DNA of 64,000 nucleotides, from the NCBI GenBank assembly GCA_033064195.1, contig JARBJD010000005.1, forward strand, positions 372,001-436,000, given 5' to 3'. Origin of the DNA: Blattamonas nauphoetae (Eukaryota; Preaxostyla; Oxymonadida). The number at the start of each line of letters is the position of its first letter. The stretch's first letter is position 1. Shown in pieces: positions 44,701 through 54,816 of the stretch. The position numbers and the translations under genes are program-made. The notes beneath the pieces are model-generated. The model was given only the letters and a program-made list of their open reading frames with translations. It was not told where the DNA came from and searched no databases.

Positions 44701-46293
44701 TTTGGAGCTGTGAACATGAAAGCAGGGTCTTTGAAAGTGGAAACAAGTTCATTCCATGACAATTCACCGAACATAACTTCGTTTACTTCGCTTCGCAGAA
44801 ACATTCACTGCTCGAATGGCGGACACATCGAAATTGGGAGTCTGAATGGAGGGGATGGAATTGGGGACAAGATGGGATGGTTCTCTCGCTCTGATTGCAC
44901 TCTGTCGGGAGACGGTGTGGACATCGAAACAGCATTTTTTGCCCCAAAACTCAACACCAATGAATCAACGACGACGTACACAAAGAAAACGAACACGTTC
45001 GAAGTTGAGATTGTTGGATCAGTTTTGATTCCGTGTGGTCTGTTCCTTGAAGTCTTCGAAACAACAAAAGACAAGAAAGAAGCAGACTTCGTTCAGTTCG
45101 AACTGAGTCTGGACTCAACACAATCATTCACTGAAAAGAACATCAAACTTGCCATCTCACAAGCGGAGTTAAAGAAACTGAATTCTGAACTTGAATGGCG
45201 TGGCCGACTTGTGTTTGGAGAATCTCATCGAACAGTGGAGACGATTCTGATTCAGAAGAACATTTCTGAACGCCGATCGGAAGCAACTCTGAACAACATG
45301 AAATGGTGGCTTCCTGTTGTGATTGTTGTATCGTTAATTCTTCTTCTCGTCGTGATTGTGATTGTTTGTTTCCGCCGTCGAAAGAACGGGAAAGAGGCAG
45401 GAGCAACGACATCACTGACCGAGATGGAAGAACAGGAAGACAATGTTGAGAAGATCGCAGTTAATGTTGAAGATGAGCACAATCTTGCTCTGATTCGAAC
45501 AACACGAGAAGAACAACACCAGCAAGAATCGATGAAAGAAGCACCAGGTCAAGGAGAATCGACAAAGAAGGATGGGAATGAGGATGAGATGAAGTTGGAG
45601 GAGATTGAAGCGGTTGTGTGTGATAGGGAAGTGAAAGTGGAAGTTGTTGGGAAGCGCGAGACGCTGTTCGAGCGACTTCATGGTCAGAACAAGAAAAAAG
45701 TGGATGCGATTGTTGTGTGTCGAGCACTGATCAAAGGACTTGTGACAGCTGGAAAGGACGAACGACTGAATGGAGTGCTTCTGACATTGTCGCCTCACAC
45801 AATCATTGTTGACTCTTCGAATCGAATCTGCGTTGTCACTCCATCTGAAGCGAAGGGGAAAGTAGGTACGGAGTTGGGGAAGGAAATGAATGGATCAGTT
45901 GTGGAGGGAGAAGAGCGCTGGCGAGCGCCTGAGCAAGGAAATGTGAAGATTGAAGCTGGGATGGGATCTGAGAAAGTGTCGGTTTTTCGGCTTGGCCTGT
46001 TGCTGCTGGAAATGTGGACGGGTCGAATACCGTTTGGCGAGACAGATGGAGTGAATGCGTCTCGGCAGCTGGGGATGGGGATTCTGCCGCCTTTGGAAGG
46101 GATGTCGAGTGAGATGGAAGAGATTGTTCGGAGATGTCTGTCTGTTGATTTCCAGGATCGTCCTCGTCTTACTGAAGTGGACGAGCTTCTTCAGAGTTTG
46201 AGTCAGAAAGATGATCGGAAAGTGGAAAGAGTCGAAGAAATGAAGAAACTGAATCTGGCAGAAATGCTGGGAACGCAGTCACTGGTTTCATGA
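38713..46293 (+). CDS. Receptor-like beta-helix protein with kinase-like cytoplasmic domain, copy 1 (2526 aa)
   Basis: I start at the ATG at 38713 (MIIFCFLSTTIILTIASGG, a signal peptide). The frame extends 12 codons further only through a TTG. Order of parts: an N-terminal beta-rich region; a Pmp-like beta-helix with GGAI/GGAL and FRGN motifs (about residues 360-530); eleven repeats of about 110 residues (about 665-1817) with PxRL...K at the start of many and LEYGKTY-like ends; a second beta-helix opened by FCGESSRPCSSVEVAW; one membrane span (about 2197-2221, WWLPVVIVVSLILLLVVIVI) followed by FRRRK; and a protein-kinase-like domain (about 2310-2500). The last keeps RWRAPEQ (APE) and FRLGLLLLEMWTG but has LSPHTIIVDS where HRDxKxxN should be and no DFG or Gly loop, so it is a pseudokinase. 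No introns. Confidence 0.85.
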   Translation: MIIFCFLSTTIILTIASGGKETESRSLRLFLDEHIQKSNNDHYEDNDIIRLPNGKFSSCGYPVISRTLNVEGMKTEVHISVERDVLETDTQNGFDSSSTGGDSLLSIFRIRNSTVSLSSLCLNSEAPSSLIASVTSSFVTVSESDIRSNGMNSPFVMLVGNADGQSRDLGSSLHLSNCRHISSSLVSLVPLAEISRKSDLAVNARKSWTRFEEAQFVEEMRISASELAISDCCLTFGTGPLIGFGCDKDQSELSGEQAVLPWKVSSQLVKSQITNTTSNPSDWIVCEGELERMELSQRLTSSCVCLSTNHLYGTACVDMNANVMGSLLSLNTSFSSCLTDAPTHLNQHFKTQQTPTQSAFFKLCTFKDCSSTSSYGGAINSRAKGALLVEDCSFQLCQCTGTGSGAGAIFYAPSWTISFIVVSSSFIGCSSAYYGGSIVVSSCKSSTLLNCVFIDSKALSNGGSVYLHNWDALSTSSSITNCLFENCQTTHSSASNPYSGGALYITEAVSLQLNFVNFRGNKAGVKDGNDIMFSKITPSRITPEMMVGCTSTSNSPRQQLYPAVGTDEHLTNPTTTATHVSWNATEIDANTAKFTLKMNETITGTVLVLIDNSGGTRTPTSGQAPNIGRVLSFSLDDTDESSCSVSLGEDGLVQTPLKAYQVITSSFVGSFILSTDCVLDESEKNVLITISGRNIASGILHVTLSDNTVLNFQFKPHQTTSEVLNVPLTVDSPMLIFGKTYKIVSARSPTQSHNPITLPYDVEIIVPSPPRLTTLKESVYDEKKKTVSIDLEGVNLDGTYKVTLSVNDTETMTFDVVFSSSKFQFQGILFDTETPTKVNMSYNTRYEIVGMKQGEENVLCLGDLSFTTMAEPTRLVTMECEFDKAKKNVLIQIFGRELETTSTYKVGLSISGTLKHTVSMTFNSSSELWEGSALLYPSSSAQLGYGKTYSVSSFQKGGNTTELFFEANSIEITPEPQRLVKVESINADGLNSTTLTLSSLALAHGAKYALELKGTPLDSSSNSAHVVPLSFTATSQSTHSFTLSLYPTDEAKLKYGHSYSVDWMKTGDTSTIIETDACTFSTSVLPERLVKISCDEKFSDSKKKTITVTFESLGLKSLTEYSIVFKSTTTAEVLSHTKKLKLKTDANGLLPSHTAVLFPTKTDTDERDGQLEFGLTYSVDGFKRGEETLLYDTEHITLTTPLEPARLTGVSYTGSTDKEKKATLTVMGRKMSTDETYTLTLKVKDKTSNSQPTVNVSFTTAESGTGSAVLFSTTSSEIQLNYNTSYEVIGVTDSATSPILFEDGLTFTTIVEPTRLVTMECGYDESKKTALIRMTGQVLDTTKEYEIELNDSENLKKTIEMTFNTTSSKWEGSAILYSLSEPVELEYGKTYFVSGFKTKGETSPHLYEDLSITIENEPSRVEEVSRMLNGKKTTMIISLSGRELKNGMGKLGVCRGNSKWTSEIGIVLASDGKWKTEFRVDFSESSTVLEYGSTYTLCGLDGSAFFVNEGISITVPHAPVVSSMIPELNADTHRAFRVVMSGSDLPTAGSYTASFSDNLGSFDISLSELSEWRSDWIEVTKTSAFEFNKTCTLASLIDSSSGSAEHILCSGVTMKTPLGPTLTGFGGVSLTGSSLDCVSIVVNVARIVADTFEVSGLDVDDASKVLIPLIVSFSSCDSTEGAMTHSVSWDSALQYGHRYEIALMSSSTMAVSIPSKLVFEVPIISSFDNVLLSHNSINTFIRVQFSGNGFLGQYSVTLNSGFSFVVAAQSDTSAVSEEIALGWPDSLTFDTPFTVQSVISTIPDSVVLLKNMLTFTTPPKPDPLSLFVDRRTGVTSQFCGESSRPCSSVEVAWEIISQLGVPTPTVGIVHSATLGSPIRISNGMVALLSSSGNVDPKLRIPLSARENDESGMIVVSSSTLQIRDVEIVMDTLSPSFVLLFAENSNLTLKEGSFVGPQSTPPSNEETSANLCDWTSGILQLDNCNTSIIFTVLANLSFGAVNMKAGSLKVETSSFHDNSPNITSFTSLRRNIHCSNGGHIEIGSLNGGDGIGDKMGWFSRSDCTLSGDGVDIETAFFAPKLNTNESTTTYTKKTNTFEVEIVGSVLIPCGLFLEVFETTKDKKEADFVQFELSLDSTQSFTEKNIKLAISQAELKKLNSELEWRGRLVFGESHRTVETILIQKNISERRSEATLNNMKWWLPVVIVVSLILLLVVIVIVCFRRRKNGKEAGATTSLTEMEEQEDNVEKIAVNVEDEHNLALIRTTREEQHQQESMKEAPGQGESTKKDGNEDEMKLEEIEAVVCDREVKVEVVGKRETLFERLHGQNKKKVDAIVVCRALIKGLVTAGKDERLNGVLLTLSPHTIIVDSSNRICVVTPSEAKGKVGTELGKEMNGSVVEGEERWRAPEQGNVKIEAGMGSEKVSVFRLGLLLLEMWTGRIPFGETDGVNASRQLGMGILPPLEGMSSEMEEIVRRCLSVDFQDRPRLTEVDELLQSLSQKDDRKVERVEEMKKLNLAEMLGTQSLVS

Positions 46294-46667
46294 GGATCTC
46301 TTGTCAGTTCTCTTCCCAAAGTTCGTCCATTAATCAACGAACATGATCACCAACGTACCATTCGTGCCACAGCTGCCCTTTCCAGCTCTATTTCTGTCAA
46401 ATCATACAATTTTGACATGCGTATGGTCATTCTTTCGTTTTATTGTTCTGAAGCTTAGTCTTCAGAGCTGACTTCTTTTGCCTTTTTTTTAAAACCTTGT
46501 TTTCTTTCTGTTGTCGACATTTCCTGTCAATTGTTTGCGTCTCTATGCAAATTCCAATTGACAAACAAATAACTTGTTTGTCAGTTGCTCCAGTTTCCTT
46601 CACTCAACTCACATCTCTTCCAGAACATCATTCACACCCCTCTGCTTCGTCTTGGTTTGATCACCTA
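46294..46667 (+). repeat. 3' flank of receptor copy 1, shared with copy 2
   Basis: This stretch is nearly identical to 54245-54612 after copy 2, with a few substitutions, and more distantly similar to 61066-61440 after copy 3. It ends at the TA target of the Tc1/mariner-like element. No gene is seen in it. Confidence 0.85.
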
Positions 46668-47788
46668 CAGTCGAAATCTCATCTGTTCGCGGTTGAATCT
46701 CACATCATTTGTTCTTGCTTTTCCCTTTCTTCTGTTTTATTTCTCATTTCAAATCGGCCCAGATATTCGACATTCGCCAGAATTTGCAGGAAATCATGCA
46801 CGTGATCTAACCCAGAAAATTGTTAACGATAAGACAAAACTAACGAGAATGCTTTCGATGAAATGGTATGACTTATTCTGTATGTGAGAGGAGATAGCGT
46901 GTCATACTTGAAGGAAATGAATGAAACACAGATGTGTGGTTGAAAATGAACAACTCAAAACACTCGAAAAAAAACTCATCAATAAAAAAGGAAATGATAT
47001 CACATCTCCTAACATATCAAGTCTGTCCTTCTCTTTCAGTTCTCTTTTCCAAATTGGAAGATTCAGAAAAGATGAAAATGCAGTCCTCAAGGGAAGAAAG
47101 AGATCCTTCCTAAACTGACGTCTGGAAAGTCGGCCACAGGGATTGCGAGACAAATTCTCTGAAATAAAAGCACGAATCGGAGCATATTCAAAACGTACCT
47201 GACGAATCGAAGAATGAAACGACAAACATAAAAGACAGTCACATGATGCACAAAAGCACAGGAGGATGCCATGATCGTTGCTGAAATCGGTTGTTGTTCC
47301 TACAAATAAAGAGGAGAAATAAATGAAACACTCTACAAGGTTGGATAGCCACAACACACTTTTCTACCATGATCGAACCTCCACAAAGCCCAGTTCTTTC
47401 ACCAAAAGAGAGTTTTTGGTGAAAAATATGGGAGAAACTTTACAAAAAAAGACGTCATACAATTTTTTATCAGAAACTTGTCAGAAGAAGCGTGATGCAG
47501 AAGGATCTTTGCAACCCAATTCAGTTGTCCCTCTTGTCGCTGAAAAAGAGGATGAATGAAGTTCTTGTCGGAAATAGATCCTGGAAATATTATTGAGAGT
47601 GAGGAACATTTGGTGGACGACGGAGATGAACCCATTCTTTTTATCATTTCGATTTCACTTTTGAAAAACCACATTTTACCATTTTTCGAAGAGTTTAAAG
47701 TGGTAAAACAAGGAAATCAATGAGAATACATATGAAATGAAAGAGTGAAATATCGTCCTTCATCCGCGAACCCATGTGACCGTGACTG
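46668..47788. mobile_element. Tc1/mariner-like non-autonomous element between receptor copies 1 and 2
   Basis: The ends CAGTCGAAATC and CAGTCACGGTC (reverse complement) are followed by a shared TTCGCGG block. The imperfect TIR is about 30 bp. TA flanks both sides (46666-46667, 47789-47790). The sequence across the empty site (CCTATCTTCAG) exists intact between copies 2 and 3 at 54615-54625, which confirms the insertion. Inside, open stretches on both strands (46902-47357 minus, 47323-47559 plus) show no transposase motif. Confidence 0.75.
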
Positions 47789-47989
47789 TATCTTCAGTCG
47801 GTCGAAATTGACTCAATTGTTGGCCGTTCTGTTTCCGTTTTTGGAGATTGATCCTTCTATCTCCATCCGATAAGTCATTGTGATCATTTATTCCCTAAAG
47901 TTCGAAAAATAAATACCTATCCTCAAACAGATTTAGAATGATCCAAATAATGGTTGGATCCAATCTGCTGGAAACTCAAAGATCTCAAC

Positions 47990-50900
47990 ATGATCATCTT
48001 TTGTTTCCTTTCCACAACAATCACACTCACCATAGCTTCGAGTGGGAAGGAAACAGAAAGCAGATCCCTCCACCTGTTCCTGGACGAGCAGTACCAAAAA
48101 TCGAGCAACGATAATTGGAAAGAGGATCACATTCGTCATCTTCCAAACGGCAAATTCTCTTCGTGTGGGTACTCAGTGATCTCAAGGACGTTGAATGTGG
48201 AGGGAATGAAGACTGAACTGCATATCTCAGTTGAAAGGCACGCTTTCGAAACTGAATCTCAAAATGGATTTGATTTGTCAAGTGCTGATGACCATTCATT
48301 GCTGTCGATCTTCAGGATTCGAAATTCGACAGTTTCACTGTCATCACTTTGCCTTAACAGCGAAGAACCCTCCTCTCTGATCGCGTCAGTTTCATCGTCA
48401 TTTGTGACCGTGTCGGAGAGTGATATTCGCTCAAACGGGGTGAACTCTCCGTTTGTGATATTGGGAGGGATGGTGGATGGACAGTCACATGATATTGGAA
48501 GTTCTCTGCATCTCTCGAAATGTCGTCACATTTCGTCGTCCCTCGTGTCTCTTGTGCCTCTTGCAGACGTCTCTCGCAAGTCGGATCAACATATGAATGC
48601 TAGAAAATCATGGACAACGAATGAAGAAGCGCAATTTGTTGAAGAAATGAGGATATCAGCCTCGGAACTTGCGATCAGCGATTATTGCCTGACATTTGGG
48701 ACTGGCCCTCTGATTGGTTTTGGATGCGGCAAAGAACAGACCAAACTCAGTGGAGAACAAGCAGTTCTGCCTCTGAAAGTATCTACGCAGCTGATGAAGA
48801 GCCAGATCATGAACACGACGAGCAAACCATCAAACGTGAAAGTGGACGAAGCGGAAACGATGGAGTTGACTCAGCGTGTGACGAGCAGCCGTGTTTGTCT
48901 GAGCACGAACCATCTTTATGGAACAGCGTGTGTTGACATGAATGCGAATGTGATGGGAAGTCTTCTGAATCTGAACACGTCGTTCTCATCCTGCTTGACC
49001 GACACTCCAACCCATCTCGGCCAACACTTCACCGACCGACAAGAACTCGCCTAATCTGCTTTCTTCAAACTGTGCACATTCAAAGACTGCATCTCTTACT
49101 CATCCGAGGGTGGTATGATCTTTCTCAACGAGAAAGGCTCCCTTCTCATCGAAGAGTGTTCGTTCAAGGCATGTCGAACTCCAAGTTCGACATCTTTTGG
49201 AGGCGCCATTTTCTTCAGCGCTTCGACCGGAGCGACATTCAAAGCGAAGTCGTCGTCGTTTGTTGGATGCTCGGCTGGAATGGGTGCTGGATCACTGTAT
49301 CTCCACGGACAGTCATTGACATTGGTCAATTGTGTTTTCATCGACTCCAAGACAGACTCGTATGGAGGATCCACTTTTTTCCAGTTATGGGACGCTGTCT
49401 CGACATCATCCTCGATCACAAATTGTCTCTTTGAGAACTGCAGCACAACAGCAACCTCCGGATCCAACCCGTTCAGCGGTGGCGCACTGTACATCACCGA
49501 GGCTGTCAGTAGTCAGCTCAATTTTGTCAATTTTCGAGGAAACAAAGCAACAAACAATCCTGGTAATGACATCTTGTTCGCAATAATCCCTGCATCTCTG
49601 ATTACATCTGAGACGATGGTTGGTTGTTCGTCAACATCTGACTCTCCTCGAATGCGAGTGTTTGAAGTAGCAACAGGCACAGATGATCATCTTCCCGATC
49701 CAACTCCGATGGTCACACATGTTTCATTCCAAGCAGCAGCACTTGATGCAGACACTGCCGAATTCACTCTGAAGGTGAGTGAGACGATCACGGGAACAGT
49801 TCTGGTGCTGATTGACAATTCTGGTGGGACAAGAACACCAACAAGCGGCCAGGCACCGAACATTGGACGAATCCTCTCTTTCTCACTCGATGACACAGAT
49901 GAAAGTTCGTGTTCAGTTTCACTTGGTGAGAGTGGGCTCGTTCAAACACCACTCAAAGCTTATCAAGTGATCACATCGTCATTTGTCGGAAGTTTCATTC
50001 TCTCAACCGACTGTGTTCTGGATGAAAGCGAGAAGAATGCGTTGATCACCATTTCTGGTTCTGGGGTCCCTTCAGGCATCCTCTCTGTGACTCTCTCTGA
50101 CAATACAGTCCTCAAATTTGAATTTCGACCAAAACAGACAACATCTGAAGTGTTGACTGTCCCTCTGACTGAGACTTCGCCAAAATTGGGATATGGAGAG
50201 ACATACAAAATTGTTAGTGCTCGATCACAAACCCAATCTCGAAACCCCATCAACGTGCCTTTCCTCATCGAAATCGTCGTCCCCAATCCGCCTCGTCTGA
50301 CGACACTCAATGACCCGGGATATGACCCAAAACAGAAGACAGTAAGCATCAGCCTCGAAGGAGTGAATCTTGAAGGAATTCATGCAGTGAAACTCTTGGC
50401 GAATGGAACAGAGACGATAACGATTGATATTTTATTCAGTTCGTCAAAAGGAAAACTTGGAGGAGTCCTGTTCGACACCGACACCCCAAAGAACGTGAAC
50501 ACGTCGTACAACACTCGATATGAGATCGTCGAGATGAAGAAAGATGATGTGAATGTGTTGTGTTTGGGAAGCCTTTCATTCAAGACGATTGTTGAGCCGA
50601 CTCGTCTTGTGACGATGGAATGTGAATACGATGAAGCGAAGAAGAACATTTTGATTTGGATGACGGGCCAAGTTTTAGATACAACGAAGGAATACGAGAT
50701 TGAGCTGAACGATTCTGAAAACTTGAAGAAAACGATTGAAATGACGTTCAACACGACATCATCAAAATGGGAAGGTTCAGCGATTCTGTACTCGCTCTCT
50801 GAACCAGTGGAGCTGGAATATGGGAAAACATACTTCGTGAGTGGATTCAAGACGAAAGGGGAGACATCACCGCATCTTTATGAAGACCTCTCAATCACGA

Positions 50901-53900
50901 TTGAGAACGAACCAACCAGAATTGAAGAGGTGTCGCGCATGCTGGATGGAAAGAAAACGAAGATGATTGTTTCCTTATCTGGGCGAGAATTGAAGAGTGG
51001 GATGGGAAAGATTGGAGTGTGTCGAGGGAGTTCCAAATGGACATCAGAGACTGAGATCGTTTTTGATTCCGATGGGAACTGGAAAACAGAATTTCGGGTC
51101 GACTTCTCCGAAAGCTCGACTGTTCTTGAATATGGGTCGACATACACACTGTGTGGATTGGATGGGAGTGCGTTCTTTGTGAACGAAGGAATCTCAGTCA
51201 CTGTTCCTCACGCACCAGTCGTGAGCTCGATGATCCCGGAATTGAACTCAGACACGCACTCTTCATTTCGTGTTGTGATGTCTGGATCTGATTTGCCAAC
51301 AGCCGGCTCTTACACAGCTTCATTCTCTGACAATCTTGGAACGTTTAACATTTCGTTCTCAGAGTCGACAGGGTGGTGTTCGGACTGGATTTCTGTTTCG
51401 ACAACAAGCCCGTTCGAGTTCAACAAGACATACACGCTGACATCACTGATTGATTCGTCTTCTGGGACTGCTGATCATCTGTTGTGTTCTGGAGTGACGA
51501 TGAAAACACCTCTCGGACCGACTCTGACTGGATTGGGAGGAGTGTCTCTGACAGGTTCTTCGCTTGATTGTGTGTCGATTGTTGTGAGTGTTGCTCGAAT
51601 TGTTGCCGACACATTCGAAGTTTCAGTGTTCGATGTTGATGATGCTTCGAAAGTGCTGATCCCATTGTCGATCTCTTTCTCGTCATGTGATTCGACGGAA
51701 GGAGTGATGACACGCTCTGTGAGCTGGGACTCTGCGCTGCAGTATGGTCATCGCTACGAAATTGCTTCGATGTCGAGTTCAAATGTGGTTGTCTCGATTC
51801 CGTTAAAACACGTCTTCGAAATCCCCGAGCCGCCGTCATTTTCCAACATCTCGATAACAACCAACTCCATCGACACCTTCCTCCGCATCCAATAGTCTGG
51901 AAATGGTCTCATTGGGAACTATGAAGTGACGCTCACTTCTGGCTTCTCGTTTACCGTCACCGCTCAATCCGACACATCAGCCATTTCTGAAGAAATGGCT
52001 CTTGGATGGTCAGACACACTCGCATTCGACACTCTCTTCACCATCCAATCAATAATCTCCACAAACCCTGATATGGACGTCGTTTTGAATGGCACACTTT
52101 CATTCACAACTCCTCCGAAACAAGATTCTCTGTCTCTGTTTGTGGATGGGCGAACAGGCGAGACAAGTCGATTTTGTGGAGAATCATCTCGTCCCTGTTT
52201 GTCTGTGGAAATTGCTTGGGATATTGTTTCTCAACTGAGAGTTCGGACACCAACAGTTGGGATTGTTCACTCGGCGACACTTGTTTCACCGATTCGGATT
52301 GAGAATGGGATTGTCGCGCTTCTTTCGAGTTTTGGAAATGTTGACCCGAAACTTCGAATTCCATCATCAGCTCGTGAGAATGATGAGCCTGGAATAATTG
52401 TTGTGTCGTCATCGACACTACAGATTCGAGATGTTGAGATTCTGATTGACTCTCTCTCTCCTACGTTCGTGCTCCTTTCTGCACTGAACTCGAACCTGAC
52501 ACTGAAAGAAGGTTCATTCGTTGGACCACAATCATCGCCTTCTTCAAACGATGAGTTGTCTGAAGAGATTTGCAACTGGACAAATGGGATTCTTCAGCTA
52601 AACAACTGCACCACTTCGATTTCCGACACGAAACTAAACCATCTCTCCTTTGGAGCAGTGAACATGAAAGCAGGGTCTTTGAAAGTGGAAACAAGTTCGT
52701 TTCATGACAATTCACCGAATCTGTCATCTTTTGCATCACTCCGTCGAAACATCCACTGCTCGAATGGCGGACACATCGAAATTGGGAGTCTGAGTGGAGG
52801 GGATGGCGTTGGGGACAGGATGGGATGGTTCTCTCGCTCTGATTGCACTCTGTCTGGAGATGGCGTGGACATCGAAACAGCGTTTTTCGCTCCTACACTC
52901 AACACCAATGAGTCAAAGACGACATTCAAAAAGAAATCGAACACGTACGAAGTTGTGATTATCGGATCAGTTTTGATTCCGTGTGGTCTGTTCTTGGAAG
53001 TGTTCGAGAAGACGAAAGACAAGAAAGATGGAAATTACAACCAGTTCGAGCTGAATCTGGACTCGACACAATCATTCACTGAAAAGCACATCAAACTTGC
53101 CATCTCTCAAGCGGACTTGAAGAAACTAAATCCTGAACTTGAATGGAGAGGACGACTTGTTTTTGGAGAATCTCATCGAACAGTGGAGACGATTCTGATT
53201 CAGAAAAGCATTTCTGATCGTCGATCTGAAGCGACTCTGAACAACATGAAATGGTGGCTTCCTGTTGTGATTGTTGCTTCGTGTGTTCTTCTTCTTGTTG
53301 TCGTGATTGTGGTTGTTTGCCTTCGTCGTCGAAAGACCGAGAAACAGGCAGGAGCTGCGACGTCATTGACAGAGATGGAAGAACAGGAAGACAATGTTGA
53401 GAAGATCGCAGTTGATGTTGACGATGAGCACAACCTTGCTCTGATTCGAACAACACGAGAAGAACAATATCAACAAGAATCGATGAAAGAAGCACCAGGT
53501 CAAGGAGAATCGACAAAGAAGGATGGGAATGAGGATGAGATGAAGTTGGAGGAGATTGAGGCAGTTGTGTGTGATGGAGAAGTGAAAGTGGAAGTTGTTG
53601 GGAAGCGCGAGACGCTGTTTGAGCGACTTCATGGTCGGAACAGGAAAGAAGTTGATGCGATTGTTGTGTGTCGAGCACTGATCAAAGGACTTGTGACAGC
53701 TGGAAAGGACGAACGACTGAATGGAGCGCTTCTGACATTGTCGCCTCACACAATCATTGTTGACTCTTCGAATCGAATCTGCGTTGTCACTCCATCTGAA
53801 GCGAAGAAAAAAGTGCGAACGGAGTTGGGGAAGGAAATAACTGGATCAGTTGTGGAGGGAGAAGAGCGCTGGCGAGCGCCTGAGCAAGGAAATGTGAAGA

Positions 53901-54244
53901 TTGAAGCTGGGATGGGATCAGAGAAAGTGTCGGTTTTTCGGCTTGGCCTGTTGCTGCTGGAAATGTGGACGGGTCGAATACCGTTTGGCGAGACAGATGG
54001 AGTGAATGCGTCTCGGCAGCTGGGGATGGGGATTCTGCCGCCTTTGGAAGGGATGTCGAGTGAGATGGAAGAGATTGTTCGGAGATGTCTGTCTGTTGAT
54101 TTCCAGGATCGTCCTCGTCTTACTGAAGTGGACGAGCTTCTTCAGAGTTTGAGTCAGAAAGATGATCGGAAAGTGGAAAGAGTCGAAGAAATGAAGAAAC
54201 CGAATCTGGCAGAAATGCTGGGAACGCAGTCACTGGTTTCATGA
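47990..54244 (+). pseudogene. Receptor-like beta-helix/kinase-like protein, copy 2, interrupted by two in-frame stops
   Basis: The same architecture as its neighbours lies in one continuous frame from the ATG at 47990 (MIIFCFLSTTITLTIASSG) to TGA. TAA at 49052-49054 stands where copies 1 and 3 have CAA. TAG at 51893-51895 stands where they have TTC and CTG. Seven of the 110-residue repeats are present, as in copy 3. The membrane span (WWLPVVIVASCVLLLVVVIV) and pseudokinase domain are intact, and the last few hundred bases are almost the same as in copy 1. TAA and TAG both act as normal stops in other genes here, so recoding is unlikely. The rest of the frame is undamaged over 6 kb, which implies recent inactivation, readthrough or assembly error. 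Confidence 0.8.
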
Positions 54245-54816
54245 GGATCTCTTGTCAGTTCTCTTCCCAAAGCTCGTCCATAGATCAACACTCATGATCA
54301 CTAACATACCATTCGTGCCACAGCTGCCCTTTCCAGCTCTATTTCTGTCAAATCATACAATTTTGACATGCGTATGGTCATTCTTTCGTTTTATTGTTCT
54401 GAAGCTTAGTCTTCAGAGCTGACTTCTTTTGCCTTTTTTTAAAACCTTGTTTTCTTTCTGTTGTCGACATTTCCTGTCAATGGTTTGCGTCTCTATGCAA
54501 ATTCCAATTGACAAACAAATAACTTGTTTGTCAGTTGCTCCAGTTTCCTTCACTCAACTCACATCTCTTCCAGAACATCATTCACACCCCTTTGCTTCGT
54601 CTTGGTTTAGTCGCCTATCTTCAGTCGGTCGAAATTGACTCAATTGTTGGCCATTCTATTTCCATTTTTCGAGATTGATCCTTTTATCTCCATCCGATTA
54701 GTCATTGTGATCATTTATTCCCGAAAGTTCAAAAAATGAATGACTATCCTCAAACAGGTTTTGAATGATCCAAATAATGGTTGGATCCAATCTGCAGGAA
54801 ACTCAAAGATCTCAAC
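54245..54816 (+). repeat. 3' flank of copy 2 joined directly to 5' flank of copy 3
   Basis: 54245-54612 repeats the 3' flank of copy 1. From about 54615 (TATCTTCAGTCGGTCG) to 54816 it repeats the 5' flank of copy 2 (47789-47989). This is the junction of a tandem duplication unit. Confidence 0.85.

Noticed and set aside
45412-45798. Minus-strand frames under the receptor tails (also near 53363 and 60184)
   Set aside because: They recur only because the sense genes are paralogous, and their composition is not protein-like.
49052-51895. Reassigned stop codons (TAA/TAG as Gln) to explain copy 2
   Set aside because: TAA ends polyubiquitin and TAG ends the 707-residue beta-helix gene at sensible points, and the second stop replaces Phe/Leu codons, not Gln.
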